From the NCBI GenBank assembly GCA_964618455.1, contig CAZUAQ010000019.1, positions 39,471 to 103,470 of the forward strand: 64,000 nucleotides of DNA. The letters are read 5' to 3'. A program made the translations under genes and the position numbers. Below are positions 34,329-43,660 of the stretch, piece after piece. The DNA is from CAZUAQ01 sp964618455 (GTDB lineage: Bacteria > Planctomycetota > Phycisphaerae > UBA1845 > PWPN01). The notes under the pieces were generated by a model, which had not been told where the DNA came from, made no database searches, and saw only the letters and a list, made by a program, of their open reading frames with translations. The stretch's first letter is position 1. Each line of letters begins with the position of its first letter.

Positions 34329-35345
34329 ATGGAGATCCGAACACAGTTTCTGGTCGCGAAGGAAGGCGAGGTCGAGCCGCTGCCGCTGGTCTTGCGTGCG
34401 TTGATTACATCGGACGGAACTGTTCCATCCTACGACGCTGTGAACGCCGCCCTGGGATTGTCGGTGACGCCGGTGGCGGTGAAAGCCGTCGACGACCTTT
34501 CCAGGTGGCCGGCCTATGGCCGGGACTTCCATCTCGCGCCGGTCGCTTCCATGCTGGGTCTCCATCTGCGTCATCTTCATCCTCCGGATGTCGGGCTCGA
34601 CATGAGCCGTGCCGACGAATTCGACCAGCACTTCGAGTTGAGCTACCGCCCTTTGATCCAGCGTGCCCTGGAGAACGATCAACCGGTCATCGCGTGGCGG
34701 GGGTGGGAGGATGAAACGCTTCCATCGTGGGGCGTGGTGACGGGCATGTCCGGGAGAATGTTCACGGGATGTATGGCAGGCACGGGCAAGACATACGTAC
34801 TGACCGGCTCCGCCTGGCAATGCTATGTTGTGGAGAGGCAGGAAAAGACTGCCGTTGACGAGGTCGACCTCGCCACCGCTGCCCTGCGTCATGCCGATAC
34901 GATGCTCCAGGTCGGCATGCTGCAGGCGGAGGCCGGCAGGGCGGTCGGGGATGTCCTGCTTGGCGACGCGGCGCACCTCCACTGGCGCGGCTGGTTGGAG
35001 ACCAGCGATCCGAAGCAGTCCGACGTCAATCTCAACCGCTGCCGCCGCTACGCCGAGTTCCTCAGTCACGGGCGGATGTCGGCCAAGCGCTTCTGGGGGG
35101 AGATTGCCGGTCGGCTTCCGAGCGAGTACTTGCCGATGGAACCTGAAGAGGCCGAAACGCTGGCGTCCGCATGTGAGGAGGGTTGGATGTACAGCCAGGA
35201 GATTGTGCGCACCCTGGATGCCCTGAGCGGAAGAGGGCCGGAAGAGACACTGGCGATGATCCTTCCCAAGCTGGATGAACTGCGTGAAGGAGAAAGCAAG
35301 GTCCGGAGTTGCATTCGCGAACTGGCGGGCCGCTTGAAGTCCTGA
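34329..35345 (+). CDS. Conserved-looking protein of unknown function
   Basis: A 338-residue cytosolic protein starting 22 bases after the TIM-barrel gene; a GTG one codon earlier is an alternative start. The N-terminal half (MEIRTQFL, then SYDAVNAALGLSVTPV and QPVIAWRGW) recalls cysteine-peptidase-like or BtrH-type N-terminal folds. A middle Gly-rich turn AGTGKTYVL resembles a P-loop by chance only, as no Walker B follows. The C-terminal half is helical and charged. I do not recognise the family. The spacing suggests co-transcription with its neighbours. Confidence 0.6.
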   Translation: MEIRTQFLVAKEGEVEPLPLVLRALITSDGTVPSYDAVNAALGLSVTPVAVKAVDDLSRWPAYGRDFHLAPVASMLGLHLRHLHPPDVGLDMSRADEFDQHFELSYRPLIQRALENDQPVIAWRGWEDETLPSWGVVTGMSGRMFTGCMAGTGKTYVLTGSAWQCYVVERQEKTAVDEVDLATAALRHADTMLQVGMLQAEAGRAVGDVLLGDAAHLHWRGWLETSDPKQSDVNLNRCRRYAEFLSHGRMSAKRFWGEIAGRLPSEYLPMEPEEAETLASACEEGWMYSQEIVRTLDALSGRGPEETLAMILPKLDELREGESKVRSCIRELAGRLKS

Positions 35346-35442
35346 CACGGTCATCGTGCCGTATGGGGGCGATAGGGATGATCCGAGCCGGATCGGGTAT
35401 GATCACTGGGGATGTCGGGAAATCCTGCTAGAATGGGATGGA

Positions 35443-36396
35443 ATGTCCCCGCTTGATGAACGTAGGACTGATCTGAAGGAGCCTGGATTGACCTCTCTGA
35501 CGGTGCTGGAATCGAATCCCCCGAATGGCGGGCGTCGCCTGCCTCCCTGGTTGAAGCGTCCTCTGCCGAGCGGCGGGGGTATGGCCCAGACGCGCCGCGT
35601 CGTGTCGGACAGTGGTGTCGCGACGGTGTGTGAAGAAGCGCGCTGCCCGAACCTGACGGAGTGCTGGGCCCACAAGACCGCAACGTTCATGATCCTCGGT
35701 GAGGATTGCACGCGGCGATGCGGATTCTGCGCGGTGAGCACGAAGCGCCCCGAGCCACCCGAACCGGACGAACCCGAGCGGCTGGCGGAGGCGGTGGAGA
35801 AACTCGGCTTGCGTCACGTGGTCATCACCGCCGTCGCCCGGGACGATCTCGCCGATGAAGGTGCGGGTCATTTTGCCGCGTGTGTCCGCGAGGTCCGCCG
35901 GCGAAGACCGGAAGCCACGATCGAAGTCCTCCCCGCCGACTTCCATGCCAAACCGGAGTTGGTCGGCTTGCTCTGCGACGCCGGCCCGGACGTCTACAAC
36001 CACAACATCGAAACGGTGGAGCGGCTATCCCCGAAGGTCCGCCCGCAGGCCAAGTATCGCCGGTCGCTCGAGGTCCTTCGGCTGGTCAAGGAAATGCATC
36101 CGCGCATGCCGACCAAGAGTGGCATCATGGTCGGCCTCGGGGAGACGCGCGAGGAGTTGAACCGGACACTCTGCGATCTGCGCGCGATCAACTGTGACGT
36201 GGTGACCATCGGTCAGTACCTGCAACCCACGCCGCAGCACGAGCCCATCACCCGCTTCTACGACCCCTCCGAATTCGAGGAGTTGGCGGACGAGGCGCGG
36301 GAACTCGGCTTCCTCGGTGTCGCTTCAGGACCCTTCGTGCGCAGCAGTTATAACGCCGCCGATGTCTACGAGAAGGTGCGCGGCGCGGTTGACTAA
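35443..36396 (+). CDS. lipA: Lipoyl synthase
   Basis: A radical SAM enzyme that inserts two sulfurs into octanoyl groups on lipoyl domains. The auxiliary cluster motif CEEARCPNLTEC (CX4CX5C), the radical SAM motif CTRRCGFC (CX3CX2C) and the C-terminal RSSY that provides the serine ligand are all present. From ATG 35443 it is 317 residues. An in-frame TTG at 35488 has AAGGAG six bases upstream, a much better ribosome site, and would give 302 residues, nearer the family norm; it may be the real start. It is followed after two bases by tmk. Confidence 0.95.
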   Translation: MSPLDERRTDLKEPGLTSLTVLESNPPNGGRRLPPWLKRPLPSGGGMAQTRRVVSDSGVATVCEEARCPNLTECWAHKTATFMILGEDCTRRCGFCAVSTKRPEPPEPDEPERLAEAVEKLGLRHVVITAVARDDLADEGAGHFAACVREVRRRRPEATIEVLPADFHAKPELVGLLCDAGPDVYNHNIETVERLSPKVRPQAKYRRSLEVLRLVKEMHPRMPTKSGIMVGLGETREELNRTLCDLRAINCDVVTIGQYLQPTPQHEPITRFYDPSEFEELADEARELGFLGVASGPFVRSSYNAADVYEKVRGAVD

Positions 36397-36398
36397 AC

Positions 36399-37094
36399 AT
36401 GGATGTGAAAACCAAATTCGGTGGCCGCTTTATCGTCTTCGACGGGCCTGACGGATCGGGCAAAGGGACTCAACTCGCCCGATTGCGCGATGCGCTCCTC
36501 GCCGAAGGGATGGAAGTCGTGACCGCCAAGGATCCGGGTGGCACCGAGATCGGCGACCAGATCCGGGCCCTTCTCCTGCACCGCGACCTGTCCGATATGG
36601 ACGTGCGTTGCGAAACTTTCCTCTTCATGGCGTCGCGCGCCCAATTGCTGGGCGAGGTGATCGAGCCGGCACTCGAGGCGGGCAAGGTTGTGCTGTGCGA
36701 CCGGTTCATCTCGTCCACCTGTGCCTACCAGGGCGCTGCGGGGTACGACCCCAAGCGCGTGATCGAACTCGGTCACTATGCAGTGGGGAAGTCCTGGCCG
36801 GATCTCACGCTCATTATCGACGTTCCCGTGGAAAAAGGATTCGAACGGATCGGCCGCAAGCTGACCGGCGGGCGGAAGAAGCGCAAGTCGGAAGAACCCC
36901 AGGGCCTGCTGATCAGCGACGCGCTGCCGGATGCCATGGAGAAGCGCTCGGTCAAGTACCATCGCAAAGTGAGAGAGACCTATCTGAACCTGCCCGCCGA
37001 ATACCCCGGCACAGTCGAGATCGTGGATGGTGATGGCGACGTCGACAAGGTGCATGCTCGCGTCCTGGAGGTGCTCGCACGTGTCGATCTTTGA
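36399..37094 (+). CDS. tmk: Thymidylate kinase
   Basis: A 231-residue kinase that phosphorylates dTMP. P-loop FDGPDGSGKGTQLARL is at residues 14-29, and the DR-x motif is CDRFISSTCAYQGAAGYD. The LID region is enlarged and basic (RKLTGGRKKRKSEEPQGL), about 10-15 residues longer than in typical bacterial enzymes. The gene is two bases after lipA and overlaps the start of holB, so the three form a tight unit. In many bacteria tmk and holB are adjacent. Confidence 0.95.
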   Translation: MDVKTKFGGRFIVFDGPDGSGKGTQLARLRDALLAEGMEVVTAKDPGGTEIGDQIRALLLHRDLSDMDVRCETFLFMASRAQLLGEVIEPALEAGKVVLCDRFISSTCAYQGAAGYDPKRVIELGHYAVGKSWPDLTLIIDVPVEKGFERIGRKLTGGRKKRKSEEPQGLLISDALPDAMEKRSVKYHRKVRETYLNLPAEYPGTVEIVDGDGDVDKVHARVLEVLARVDL

Positions 37095-38229
37095 TGTCGA
37101 GCATCAGCCCCGGGCACACCGTATTCTGCAGCGTGCACTCACCTCGGACCGCATGCCGCACGCGTACATTTTCGCCGGGCCCGAGGGGGTCGGCCGCGAA
37201 TTGATGGCGATCAAGCTGGCCCGGGTGATTCTCTGCGGGCAACCCGTTCAGCGGAAGACGAAAGATGCGCGAATCGGGCTGGACGAGGGAAGGGATGCCT
37301 GCGGTGAATGCGGGGATTGCCGGATGGTCGAGGCGGGTACGCACCCGGACCTGTTCTCCATTTACCGCCAACTCAACCGCCAGCATCCCGACGCCACGAT
37401 CCGTAAGCAGAAGGCGCTCTTCCTTGGCGTGGACATCATCCGCCACTTCCTGGTGGATCGCGGCATGATGAAACCCTCCCAGGGGCGGGCCAAGGTGTTC
37501 ATCGTGCGTGAGGCGGAACGCCTGAACGACTCCTCGCAGAACGCGTTGCTCAAGACGCTGGAGGAACCGCCACCGGCGACCTTCCTCTTCCTGATCTCGT
37601 CGGGACTCGACCGGTTGCTCCCGACGACCCGCTCGCGCTGCCAGCAGGTCCAGTTCCAGGCGCTGCCGCGTGAATTCATCGAGTCGCGGCTCCTCGCGGA
37701 GGGGGCGATCGAACGTGCCGAGGCGAGCTACGCCGCGCACGCGTCGGACGGGAGTCTCGGGCAGGCAATGCGGCTGGTGCAGGACGGGGTGTACGCGATG
37801 AAACGTGCCTGGGGCGATCGCCTCGCCGAGTTGTTGGATCCCGGCAGCCGCGTCGCGCCGATTGAACTGGCCAAGCCGTTCATCGAGGACGGACGCACGC
37901 TGGGGGCATGTGTGGCCCAGCGCGATCCGGATGTCTCCGATACGGACGCCGCCCGGGTGGGACTGCGGACGCTTCTGGGTGTGCTCTCCTCGTTCTACCG
38001 CGAGGCGATGCACATCGGTCTTGGCTCGACGCTGCCGAAGGTGCATGACGACCAGCCGAATGTCGTGGACCTGCTGCAACGGATCCATTCGGATTCCGGA
38101 CTTCTCGTAGCGCTTCGCGAACTGTCGTCGGCGGAAACCAGTTTGAATCGCAACGCCAATCTCGACCTGACCTTTGAGAAGCTGTTCATCCGGCTGGCAC
38201 GAGCGGGTCGTCTTGTCCACGCCGCGTAA
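37081..38229 (+). CDS. holB: DNA polymerase III delta-prime subunit
   Basis: A 382-residue clamp-loader subunit. GTG 37081 has GGAGGTG eight bases upstream and overlaps the tmk end by 14 bases. The AAA+ domain contains GPEGVGRELMAI, where the P-loop Lys is replaced by Arg, in keeping with delta-prime being a stator that does not hydrolyse ATP. A zinc module (LCGQ, then CGECGDC) follows. The sensor region reads IVREAERLNDSSQNALLKTLEEPP and LPTTRSRCQQVQFQ, with the conserved SRC. The C-terminal third is a poorly conserved helical collar domain. Confidence 0.9.
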   Translation: MSIFDVEHQPRAHRILQRALTSDRMPHAYIFAGPEGVGRELMAIKLARVILCGQPVQRKTKDARIGLDEGRDACGECGDCRMVEAGTHPDLFSIYRQLNRQHPDATIRKQKALFLGVDIIRHFLVDRGMMKPSQGRAKVFIVREAERLNDSSQNALLKTLEEPPPATFLFLISSGLDRLLPTTRSRCQQVQFQALPREFIESRLLAEGAIERAEASYAAHASDGSLGQAMRLVQDGVYAMKRAWGDRLAELLDPGSRVAPIELAKPFIEDGRTLGACVAQRDPDVSDTDAARVGLRTLLGVLSSFYREAMHIGLGSTLPKVHDDQPNVVDLLQRIHSDSGLLVALRELSSAETSLNRNANLDLTFEKLFIRLARAGRLVHAA

Positions 38230-38397
38230 GCACAACTCCGCCATTTCCGTCCTTATCTTGTTCGACCGGCTTACTTGAGTTACGTTGAGTGTGCCGCGCC
38301 ATACGCCTGAGCGCCACGGCCGCGCCCTGAAGAGGATCCCATGAGCAGCCGGGTGAACTGACAACCGAATCGGGTAGACACGGAAAGGATACGAACG

Positions 38398-41300
38398 ATG
38401 ACGACATGGAGTCTGGCGGCGTGGGTGGTTCTGGCGATTGCAGTGGATGAAACTCCCTCGGAATCGCAGGCGGACCCCACCTCGGAAACCCAGACGGTCA
38501 TGATTCAATTGGCCGATCGCGAGCCGGGACCCCGCAAGCAGGAACCGACGTTTATGGCACGGTTCACGGCGGAGGATCTTCGGCTGCTGCTCGAGGAGCA
38601 GACGGATCTCTTCCCGATCCCGATGCAGATGGAAAGCCAGAAGCGGGCGCTGGCCGGTGCGCTCGAACTCATTGCCATGGGGGAGCTTCTCGCGGAGGTC
38701 GAGCCCTGGCTTCGGGAGCAGATGGGAACACACTACGATCCCGCCACCAGCTTGATTCGTGTGCCGGTTCCCGAGTCCCAGCAGGTGAAGATCGATATTC
38801 AAGTCGGAGACGGCCGGATCTACCAGGGGCCGGATACCGAGGTGATCGGCTTTCTGCTGAACGACGTCACGATGGAACAGTATCTGCGCGTGGCGATCCG
38901 CCTGATGCAGAAGTCGAGGCAATTGCTCGATACGGGGAATGTCATCTATGACCGAACCGCCGGGGGCTATTACCGCCTCATGGCCGAACGCGAAGTATCC
39001 CGAATCGTCTCCGCCTCGGAATCGGCGGAACAAGCAGAGTTGGAGCGCGAGAAAGTTCGCAAGCAGGTCGGCGAATCGCTCGGCGTCTACGATCCCAAGA
39101 CCGACGAGTTCAGCGGTGTGCCGAAGTGGGTCAAGGAGTCCCGCCGCTTCACGTACATTATCCAGAATGGACAGTTCATCGAACGCCTCCAACCTGTTGT
39201 CGACGGGATCAACAGGCGCATGCAGGCCGCCGGGTTTCAGCCGCCATCGCCCCTGGACCAGGCGGGAATCTACTATGATCCGGACCTCGAGGATGTGGAG
39301 ATCGTCCTTCCGAAGCCGATCATGGAGAAGTTCCTCGAAGCCGCCGACTCGCTCGAGCAGCGCATGGCCGAAGAGGCGGTCATCAGTATTGAGGCCGTGC
39401 GGCTCACGGACCGGGACATCGTCGACGGTGCCCTGGCCATGCGTTTGAACACGGACGCACAGGGTGTGCACGACGTCAACGAGTTCAATACGACGCGCGT
39501 TCGGCGCGAGCTGGGCTTGAACACCCTGCTGGCGGTCGCGAATCAGCAGCTCCAGATCGAGACGCTACAGGCGATCGAAGGGGGCAACATTCCCGCCGGT
39601 GTCGATCCGATTCAGATCCTGCCGCCGCAGTTACCGCCTCTCAATACCGAGCGGACCTTTACCACGGTGGGAAGCAACTTCTCGATCGGTGCGGATGATA
39701 TCTTTTTCGACGGACGCGAGCAGACGTACGGGTTCAGCTACATCAGTCCCGACGGTGTGCAGCACACCGTCGGCCTGCAGGTGGTGGACAGTCTGCGGGA
39801 ATTCTGGAGCCGCATCGAACGCAATCTGATTGTCCACAAGATCAAGAAGACCGATTCGCCCACCCCGTTCAGTGTCCCCGTCGGCCCGGAGACCAAGGCA
39901 TTTGAAGGCATTGCCGCTCTGATTTCCCAGGAGAATCAGCAGCTCGTCGTGGCCACAGGGACCGGGGCCATCAGTGAGATCAGTGCGACGGCGGGGACGT
40001 GGTTGATCATCAAGGACTTCCAGATTGCCCCGACTCCGGGATCGTCGACCGCATTATCGGAAGACGAGCTTGACGTCATCCGCGATAAGGTGCTGATGAC
40101 CATGTTCCTGCGGGATCCGATGGTCTCCGTGGAGGACAAGACCCGCCTCGTGGACACGGACTCGAGCGAGAAACTCAGCGCGATGCTGGAGAGCATGCTG
40201 GTCATGCGCGAGGAACAGCCGATTCGCCCGGGACGCAACGTGGACAGCTATCAGCGCGTGTACGACCGCCGGTACGAAGTCACGCTGGAGAACGCCGCCG
40301 CCCGCAAGAAGGAACTGAACACCGTCATCACGCTCTCGTTCTATTCAAGCCAGGGTAACATCGTCGCCGCCCCGGGCTCGACGCAGCTCGGCGATGCGAA
40401 CGATCTGACGTCGTTCACGACCGAGCTGCGTCCCAACATCGTCACGCCGATCTCGTCCTTCTTCACCAAGAGAGGCCAAGGGTCCAAGGGGACTTCACCG
40501 TTAACCGGCGTCGCCAAGGGCGAGTCGAAGGATGAGGAAAAGAGCATGACGCACCTGCTGATTCGTGCCCGTTTTCCTAGCGTTCAACGCGAAAGGCTGG
40601 ATCTGGACGAAGGGCGCTACCTGGGCTATTTCGAACTGCCGATCGGCAAGGAACCGAACAGTTCGGTGGATCTGCCCTTCCTGTCGAGTTCGGATCATCC
40701 CCTGGAACGATTATCGCGGATGCGCGTGGGGCTGATGTTCGAGATCCTGCAGCGCGAGAAGGTTCGCCGCCCGCTGGATCTCGTGAATCCCAACGCCTTG
40801 GGCGGCAAAGTGCCCATCGATGTTTACGAAATGGCGACGACACGTTTGCTCATGAACCGCCGGTTGATCGCGGATTCGCCCAATGCGTCGCAGACGCTGG
40901 CGGCGGAGTTTCGCGACCGGTTCATCGTGGAAGTACGGACGCTGCTCGAGTATGACGAGGATTTCTTCGCCGCGCCGAACTTCGCGCTGCGCAACATGGA
41001 TCACTGGAACAACTCGGAGAAGATTATCGTCGCCCTCAACACGAGCACCGACAAGTTCGCACTGAGCCGATTCATCGATATCGTGGATGAACTGGGGGAG
41101 ATCCTGATCCCGGACACGTACGTCGAGGATTACCTGGCGTACTCGCCGTCCAAGGTATTCGGCGGCCATGAATTGTATCCATTGACGGAGGATCAGATTC
41201 GCCTGCTGCGTCGCGATGTGGCCAATCACTACATGCGGTTCCAGGAATTGTATGGTGACGCGTTCCTCGAGGCGGCGTCCATGATCCTGGGGACGGGCAC

Positions 41301-41565
41301 GTACCGGGCCGAGAATGTCCGGCAGTTGAAGAGGTCGCCCCTGGACTGTTACCAGGACCTGGTCGTGTACAACCGAAGCGGCCAGGCGATGGCGGAGGCT
41401 GTACTGTTCGAGGAGGGGATGGAGCAGTTCATGATCCTCAAGAACGGCGGCTACGGCGGCGGTCTCTTCGAGAAGTCGCTCAAGACGCTGGAAGACATGC
41501 CCAAGGAGTACCGCCAGTTCGCCATTCGCGGCCGCGACATCGTCGAAGCCATCGAATGGTGGTGA
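38398..41565 (+). CDS. Large exported protein of unknown function
   Basis: A 1,055-residue protein starting at ATG 38398 with AAGGA upstream. A short hydrophobic N-terminus (WSLAAWVVLAIAV) is followed by a helical, charged domain to about 330. A middle part (about 420-560) includes DSLREFWSRIERNLIVHKIK and LISQENQQLVVATGTGAI, whose alternation of strand and loop resembles ring-forming or secretin N-like modules but not convincingly. Residues about 620-760 are beta-rich and the last 250 helical. No enzyme motif or repeat is evident. It is monocistronic, with a terminator-like hairpin between it and metK. Confidence 0.7.
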   Translation: MTTWSLAAWVVLAIAVDETPSESQADPTSETQTVMIQLADREPGPRKQEPTFMARFTAEDLRLLLEEQTDLFPIPMQMESQKRALAGALELIAMGELLAEVEPWLREQMGTHYDPATSLIRVPVPESQQVKIDIQVGDGRIYQGPDTEVIGFLLNDVTMEQYLRVAIRLMQKSRQLLDTGNVIYDRTAGGYYRLMAEREVSRIVSASESAEQAELEREKVRKQVGESLGVYDPKTDEFSGVPKWVKESRRFTYIIQNGQFIERLQPVVDGINRRMQAAGFQPPSPLDQAGIYYDPDLEDVEIVLPKPIMEKFLEAADSLEQRMAEEAVISIEAVRLTDRDIVDGALAMRLNTDAQGVHDVNEFNTTRVRRELGLNTLLAVANQQLQIETLQAIEGGNIPAGVDPIQILPPQLPPLNTERTFTTVGSNFSIGADDIFFDGREQTYGFSYISPDGVQHTVGLQVVDSLREFWSRIERNLIVHKIKKTDSPTPFSVPVGPETKAFEGIAALISQENQQLVVATGTGAISEISATAGTWLIIKDFQIAPTPGSSTALSEDELDVIRDKVLMTMFLRDPMVSVEDKTRLVDTDSSEKLSAMLESMLVMREEQPIRPGRNVDSYQRVYDRRYEVTLENAAARKKELNTVITLSFYSSQGNIVAAPGSTQLGDANDLTSFTTELRPNIVTPISSFFTKRGQGSKGTSPLTGVAKGESKDEEKSMTHLLIRARFPSVQRERLDLDEGRYLGYFELPIGKEPNSSVDLPFLSSSDHPLERLSRMRVGLMFEILQREKVRRPLDLVNPNALGGKVPIDVYEMATTRLLMNRRLIADSPNASQTLAAEFRDRFIVEVRTLLEYDEDFFAAPNFALRNMDHWNNSEKIIVALNTSTDKFALSRFIDIVDELGEILIPDTYVEDYLAYSPSKVFGGHELYPLTEDQIRLLRRDVANHYMRFQELYGDAFLEAASMILGTGTYRAENVRQLKRSPLDCYQDLVVYNRSGQAMAEAVLFEEGMEQFMILKNGGYGGGLFEKSLKTLEDMPKEYRQFAIRGRDIVEAIEWW

Positions 41566-41654
41566 TAACAGGCCATCGCTGACAGGCGCTATGCATGTTC
41601 GATGTCATGAAGCATGCGGAGCACATCCCTATCTCCCCATTTGGAAAATGAAAC

Positions 41655-41686
41655 AAGCCCGCAGGCGAGCGTTCGCCGGCGGGCTT
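41655..41686. terminator. Bidirectional terminator between the 1,055-residue gene and metK
   Basis: AAGCCCGC (41655-41662) pairs with GCGGGCTT (41679-41686). An inner GGCGA/TCGCC stem follows one A-G mismatch, with loop GCGT. On the minus strand, the metK direction, the stem is followed by a T-rich tail (GTTTCATTTT). On the plus strand there is no T-run, so it acts mainly for metK. Confidence 0.7.
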
Positions 41687-41719
41687 GGTGATGTCAATGT
41701 GATGTCGTGACCCGCGGGA

Positions 41720-42955
41720 TCACTTCATCCACTTCGCGGCAGCTTTCTTCAGCTTGGGCGCGATGTCTTTCTTCTCCCAGGTAAATCCGCTGCCCGTGCG
41801 GCCGAAGTGGCCGTTGCGGGCCGTTTCCCGGTACACCGGACGCAGCAGCTTGAGGTGCGCGATGATCTCCGCCGGTCGCAGCGGGAAGTGATCGCGAACC
41901 AGCTTGGAGATGGTGTTCTCGTCAATGGCGCCCGTGCCGAACGTATCCACATGGACGCTGACGGGCTCGGGGTAGCCGATGGCGTAGGCGAGCTGCACTT
42001 CACACTGCTCGGCCAGCTTGGCGGCCACGATGTTCTTGGCGATGTAGCGGCCCATGTACGCGGCGCTGCGGTCCACCTTGGAGGGGTCCTTGCCGCTGAA
42101 CGCGCCGCCGCCATGACGTCCGCGTCCACCGTAGGTGTCCACGATGATCTTGCGTCCGGTCAGGCCCGAGTCGCCGTGCGGTCCGCCGATGACGAATCGC
42201 CCGGTCGGGTTGATCAGGAACTTGATGCGGTTCGACCACAGGTCCGCCCGCTCCGCCTGAATCACCGGCTTGACGACCTTGTTGATGATTTCCTTTCGGG
42301 CGGCGTCGGTCATGTCGCCGTTGCGTCCGACGACGGCTTCGGTGTGCTGCGTCGAGAGCACGACCGTATCGATGCGCTGCGGCTGACCGTCCACGTATTC
42401 CACGGTCACCTGGCTCTTGCTGTCGGGGCGGAGCCACTTGATCTTGCCTTCATCGCGCAGGTCGGTGATCTTCTCCACGAGGCGGTGCGACAGGTGGATC
42501 GGCAGGGGCATCAGCGCCTTGGTCTCGTTGCAGGCGAAGCCGAACATGAGGCCCTGGTCGCCGGCGCCCTGTTCCTTGTGCATGCCCTTGCCCTTGGAGA
42601 CACCCTGGCTGATGTCCTCCGATTGGGAATGCAGCGAGCGCAGAACGGCGCAACTGCGGTAGTCGAAGCCGGTGGCGGAGTCGTCGTAACCGATCTCCTT
42701 GATCGTTGCACGGATGGTGTCTTCCGCGTTGTTGAGGGCCGTGATCGCCTTCTGATTGTGAACCGTCACCTCGCCGGCGACGACGACGAGCCCGGTGGTC
42801 ACCAGCGTCTCGATGGCGGCGCGGGCATTGGGGTCGGGTTTGAGCAGGCTGTCGAGCAGGGCGTCGGAGATCTGGTCGCAGACCTTGTCGGGATGCCCCT
42901 GGGAGACCGATTCAGATGTAAAAAGATATTTTGAACTCTTGGAACCTCTTGCCAC
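41720..42955 (-). CDS. metK: S-adenosylmethionine synthetase
   Basis: A 411-residue enzyme that makes S-adenosylmethionine from methionine and ATP. GTG 42955 is chosen because AAAGGA precedes it and the family N-terminus (YLFTSESVSQGHPDKVCDQISDA) follows. Other signatures are GAGDQGLMFGFA, the GGPHGDSGLTGRKIIVDTYGG block and GGGAFSGKDPSKVDRSAAY. Length is normal except for a short Lys-rich C-terminal tail. A sigma70-like promoter and two hairpins precede the gene. Confidence 0.97.
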   Translation of the reverse strand: MARGSKSSKYLFTSESVSQGHPDKVCDQISDALLDSLLKPDPNARAAIETLVTTGLVVVAGEVTVHNQKAITALNNAEDTIRATIKEIGYDDSATGFDYRSCAVLRSLHSQSEDISQGVSKGKGMHKEQGAGDQGLMFGFACNETKALMPLPIHLSHRLVEKITDLRDEGKIKWLRPDSKSQVTVEYVDGQPQRIDTVVLSTQHTEAVVGRNGDMTDAARKEIINKVVKPVIQAERADLWSNRIKFLINPTGRFVIGGPHGDSGLTGRKIIVDTYGGRGRHGGGAFSGKDPSKVDRSAAYMGRYIAKNIVAAKLAEQCEVQLAYAIGYPEPVSVHVDTFGTGAIDENTISKLVRDHFPLRPAEIIAHLKLLRPVYRETARNGHFGRTGSGFTWEKKDIAPKLKKAAAKWMK

Positions 42956-42986
42956 GTCGTGTCCTTTCCAACTGGTCGAATCGTGC

Positions 42987-43024
42987 TGCCGCGTCTCGGC
43001 GGCATCGTGCGCTGTCGATGCGCA
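42987..43024 (-). promoter_or_regulatory. Tandem hairpins in the metK leader
   Basis: TGCCGC (42987-42992) with GCGGCA (42999-43004) and TGCGC (43008-43012) with GCGCA (43020-43024) form two adjacent perfect hairpins 32-69 bases before the metK start. They do not match the SAM-I, SAM-II or SAH riboswitch consensus as I know them. Confidence 0.4.
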
Positions 43025-43053
43025 CGTCATGCTTGGCCTTTAAACGAGGCAGA

Positions 43054-43082
43054 ATGATAGGTTAAATGCCGAAGGGTCTCAA
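43054..43082 (-). promoter_or_regulatory. Candidate metK promoter
   Basis: On the minus strand TTGAGA (43077-43082) and TATCAT (43054-43059) are separated by 17 bases. The -35 overlaps the last codons of the upstream gene. The predicted leader is about 92 bases and includes the tandem hairpins. Confidence 0.45.
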
Positions 43083-43525
43083 GTATCGCCGATATGATCG
43101 AGTCCGGTGACCCCTTGAAGGTAGCGGACCAGATAGCCCCGTTGGATGAACAAGTCCAGGGCCTCGACCGTCAGATCGTGGTCCATGCCCCAGATGCAGC
43201 AGCGCTGATCGTTCATGTCGACGTCCATCTGGATCAGCAGGGTGTGATCGATGGCCAGGGCATAGGGCAGTTCCTCGTACAACATGCCCGAGAGCTTGTT
43301 CACGCCCGGGCCTCCGAAGGAGATCGTCGGCAGGGCGGTCAATTGCGAAGTGTTCAGATAGAGGACATCCGTGATCACCCGTGTCTGCCAGGCGGACTCG
43401 GCTTGTTCGAGGAGCCGTTGGGCTTCCTCCGACAGGCGGTACGCCAACACGCGGTCTTTCTTTTCCGCGCGGAGACTGATGCCGACGACGATCAGGATGG
43501 TTTGTTCCAGATCCAGTTCAGCCAT
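43079..43525 (-). CDS. Protein of unknown function
   Basis: A 148-residue cytosolic protein. ATG 43525 is chosen as the start of the protein-like part (AELDLEQTILIVVGISLRAEKKDRVLAYRL); the frame is open further upstream with lower-quality sequence and no ribosome site. It contains an alternating hydrophobic pattern consistent with an alpha/beta fold (YALAIDHTLLIQMDVDMND, then DLTVEALDLFIQRGYLVRYLQ). No family is recognised. It is just upstream of metK on the same strand and may be partly co-transcribed, although metK has its own promoter. Confidence 0.6.
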   Translation of the reverse strand: MAELDLEQTILIVVGISLRAEKKDRVLAYRLSEEAQRLLEQAESAWQTRVITDVLYLNTSQLTALPTISFGGPGVNKLSGMLYEELPYALAIDHTLLIQMDVDMNDQRCCIWGMDHDLTVEALDLFIQRGYLVRYLQGVTGLDHIGDT

Positions 43526-43660
43526 GGTGGACGGAATTATAACACCAAGCCGTGAAGGCGGGCGAAGATCGCCTTGCCTTCCGAGCGGGGGTGGGCTACG
43601 GTCCAAACGAGGTTTGACAGGCAGATACACACGAACAGTGACAGGTCGGGAGCGAAACCC

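Noticed and set aside
34775..34800. P-loop-like AGTGKTYVL in the unknown protein at 34329
   Set aside because: No Walker B, switch or sensor motif follows and the context is not that of a nucleotide-binding fold.
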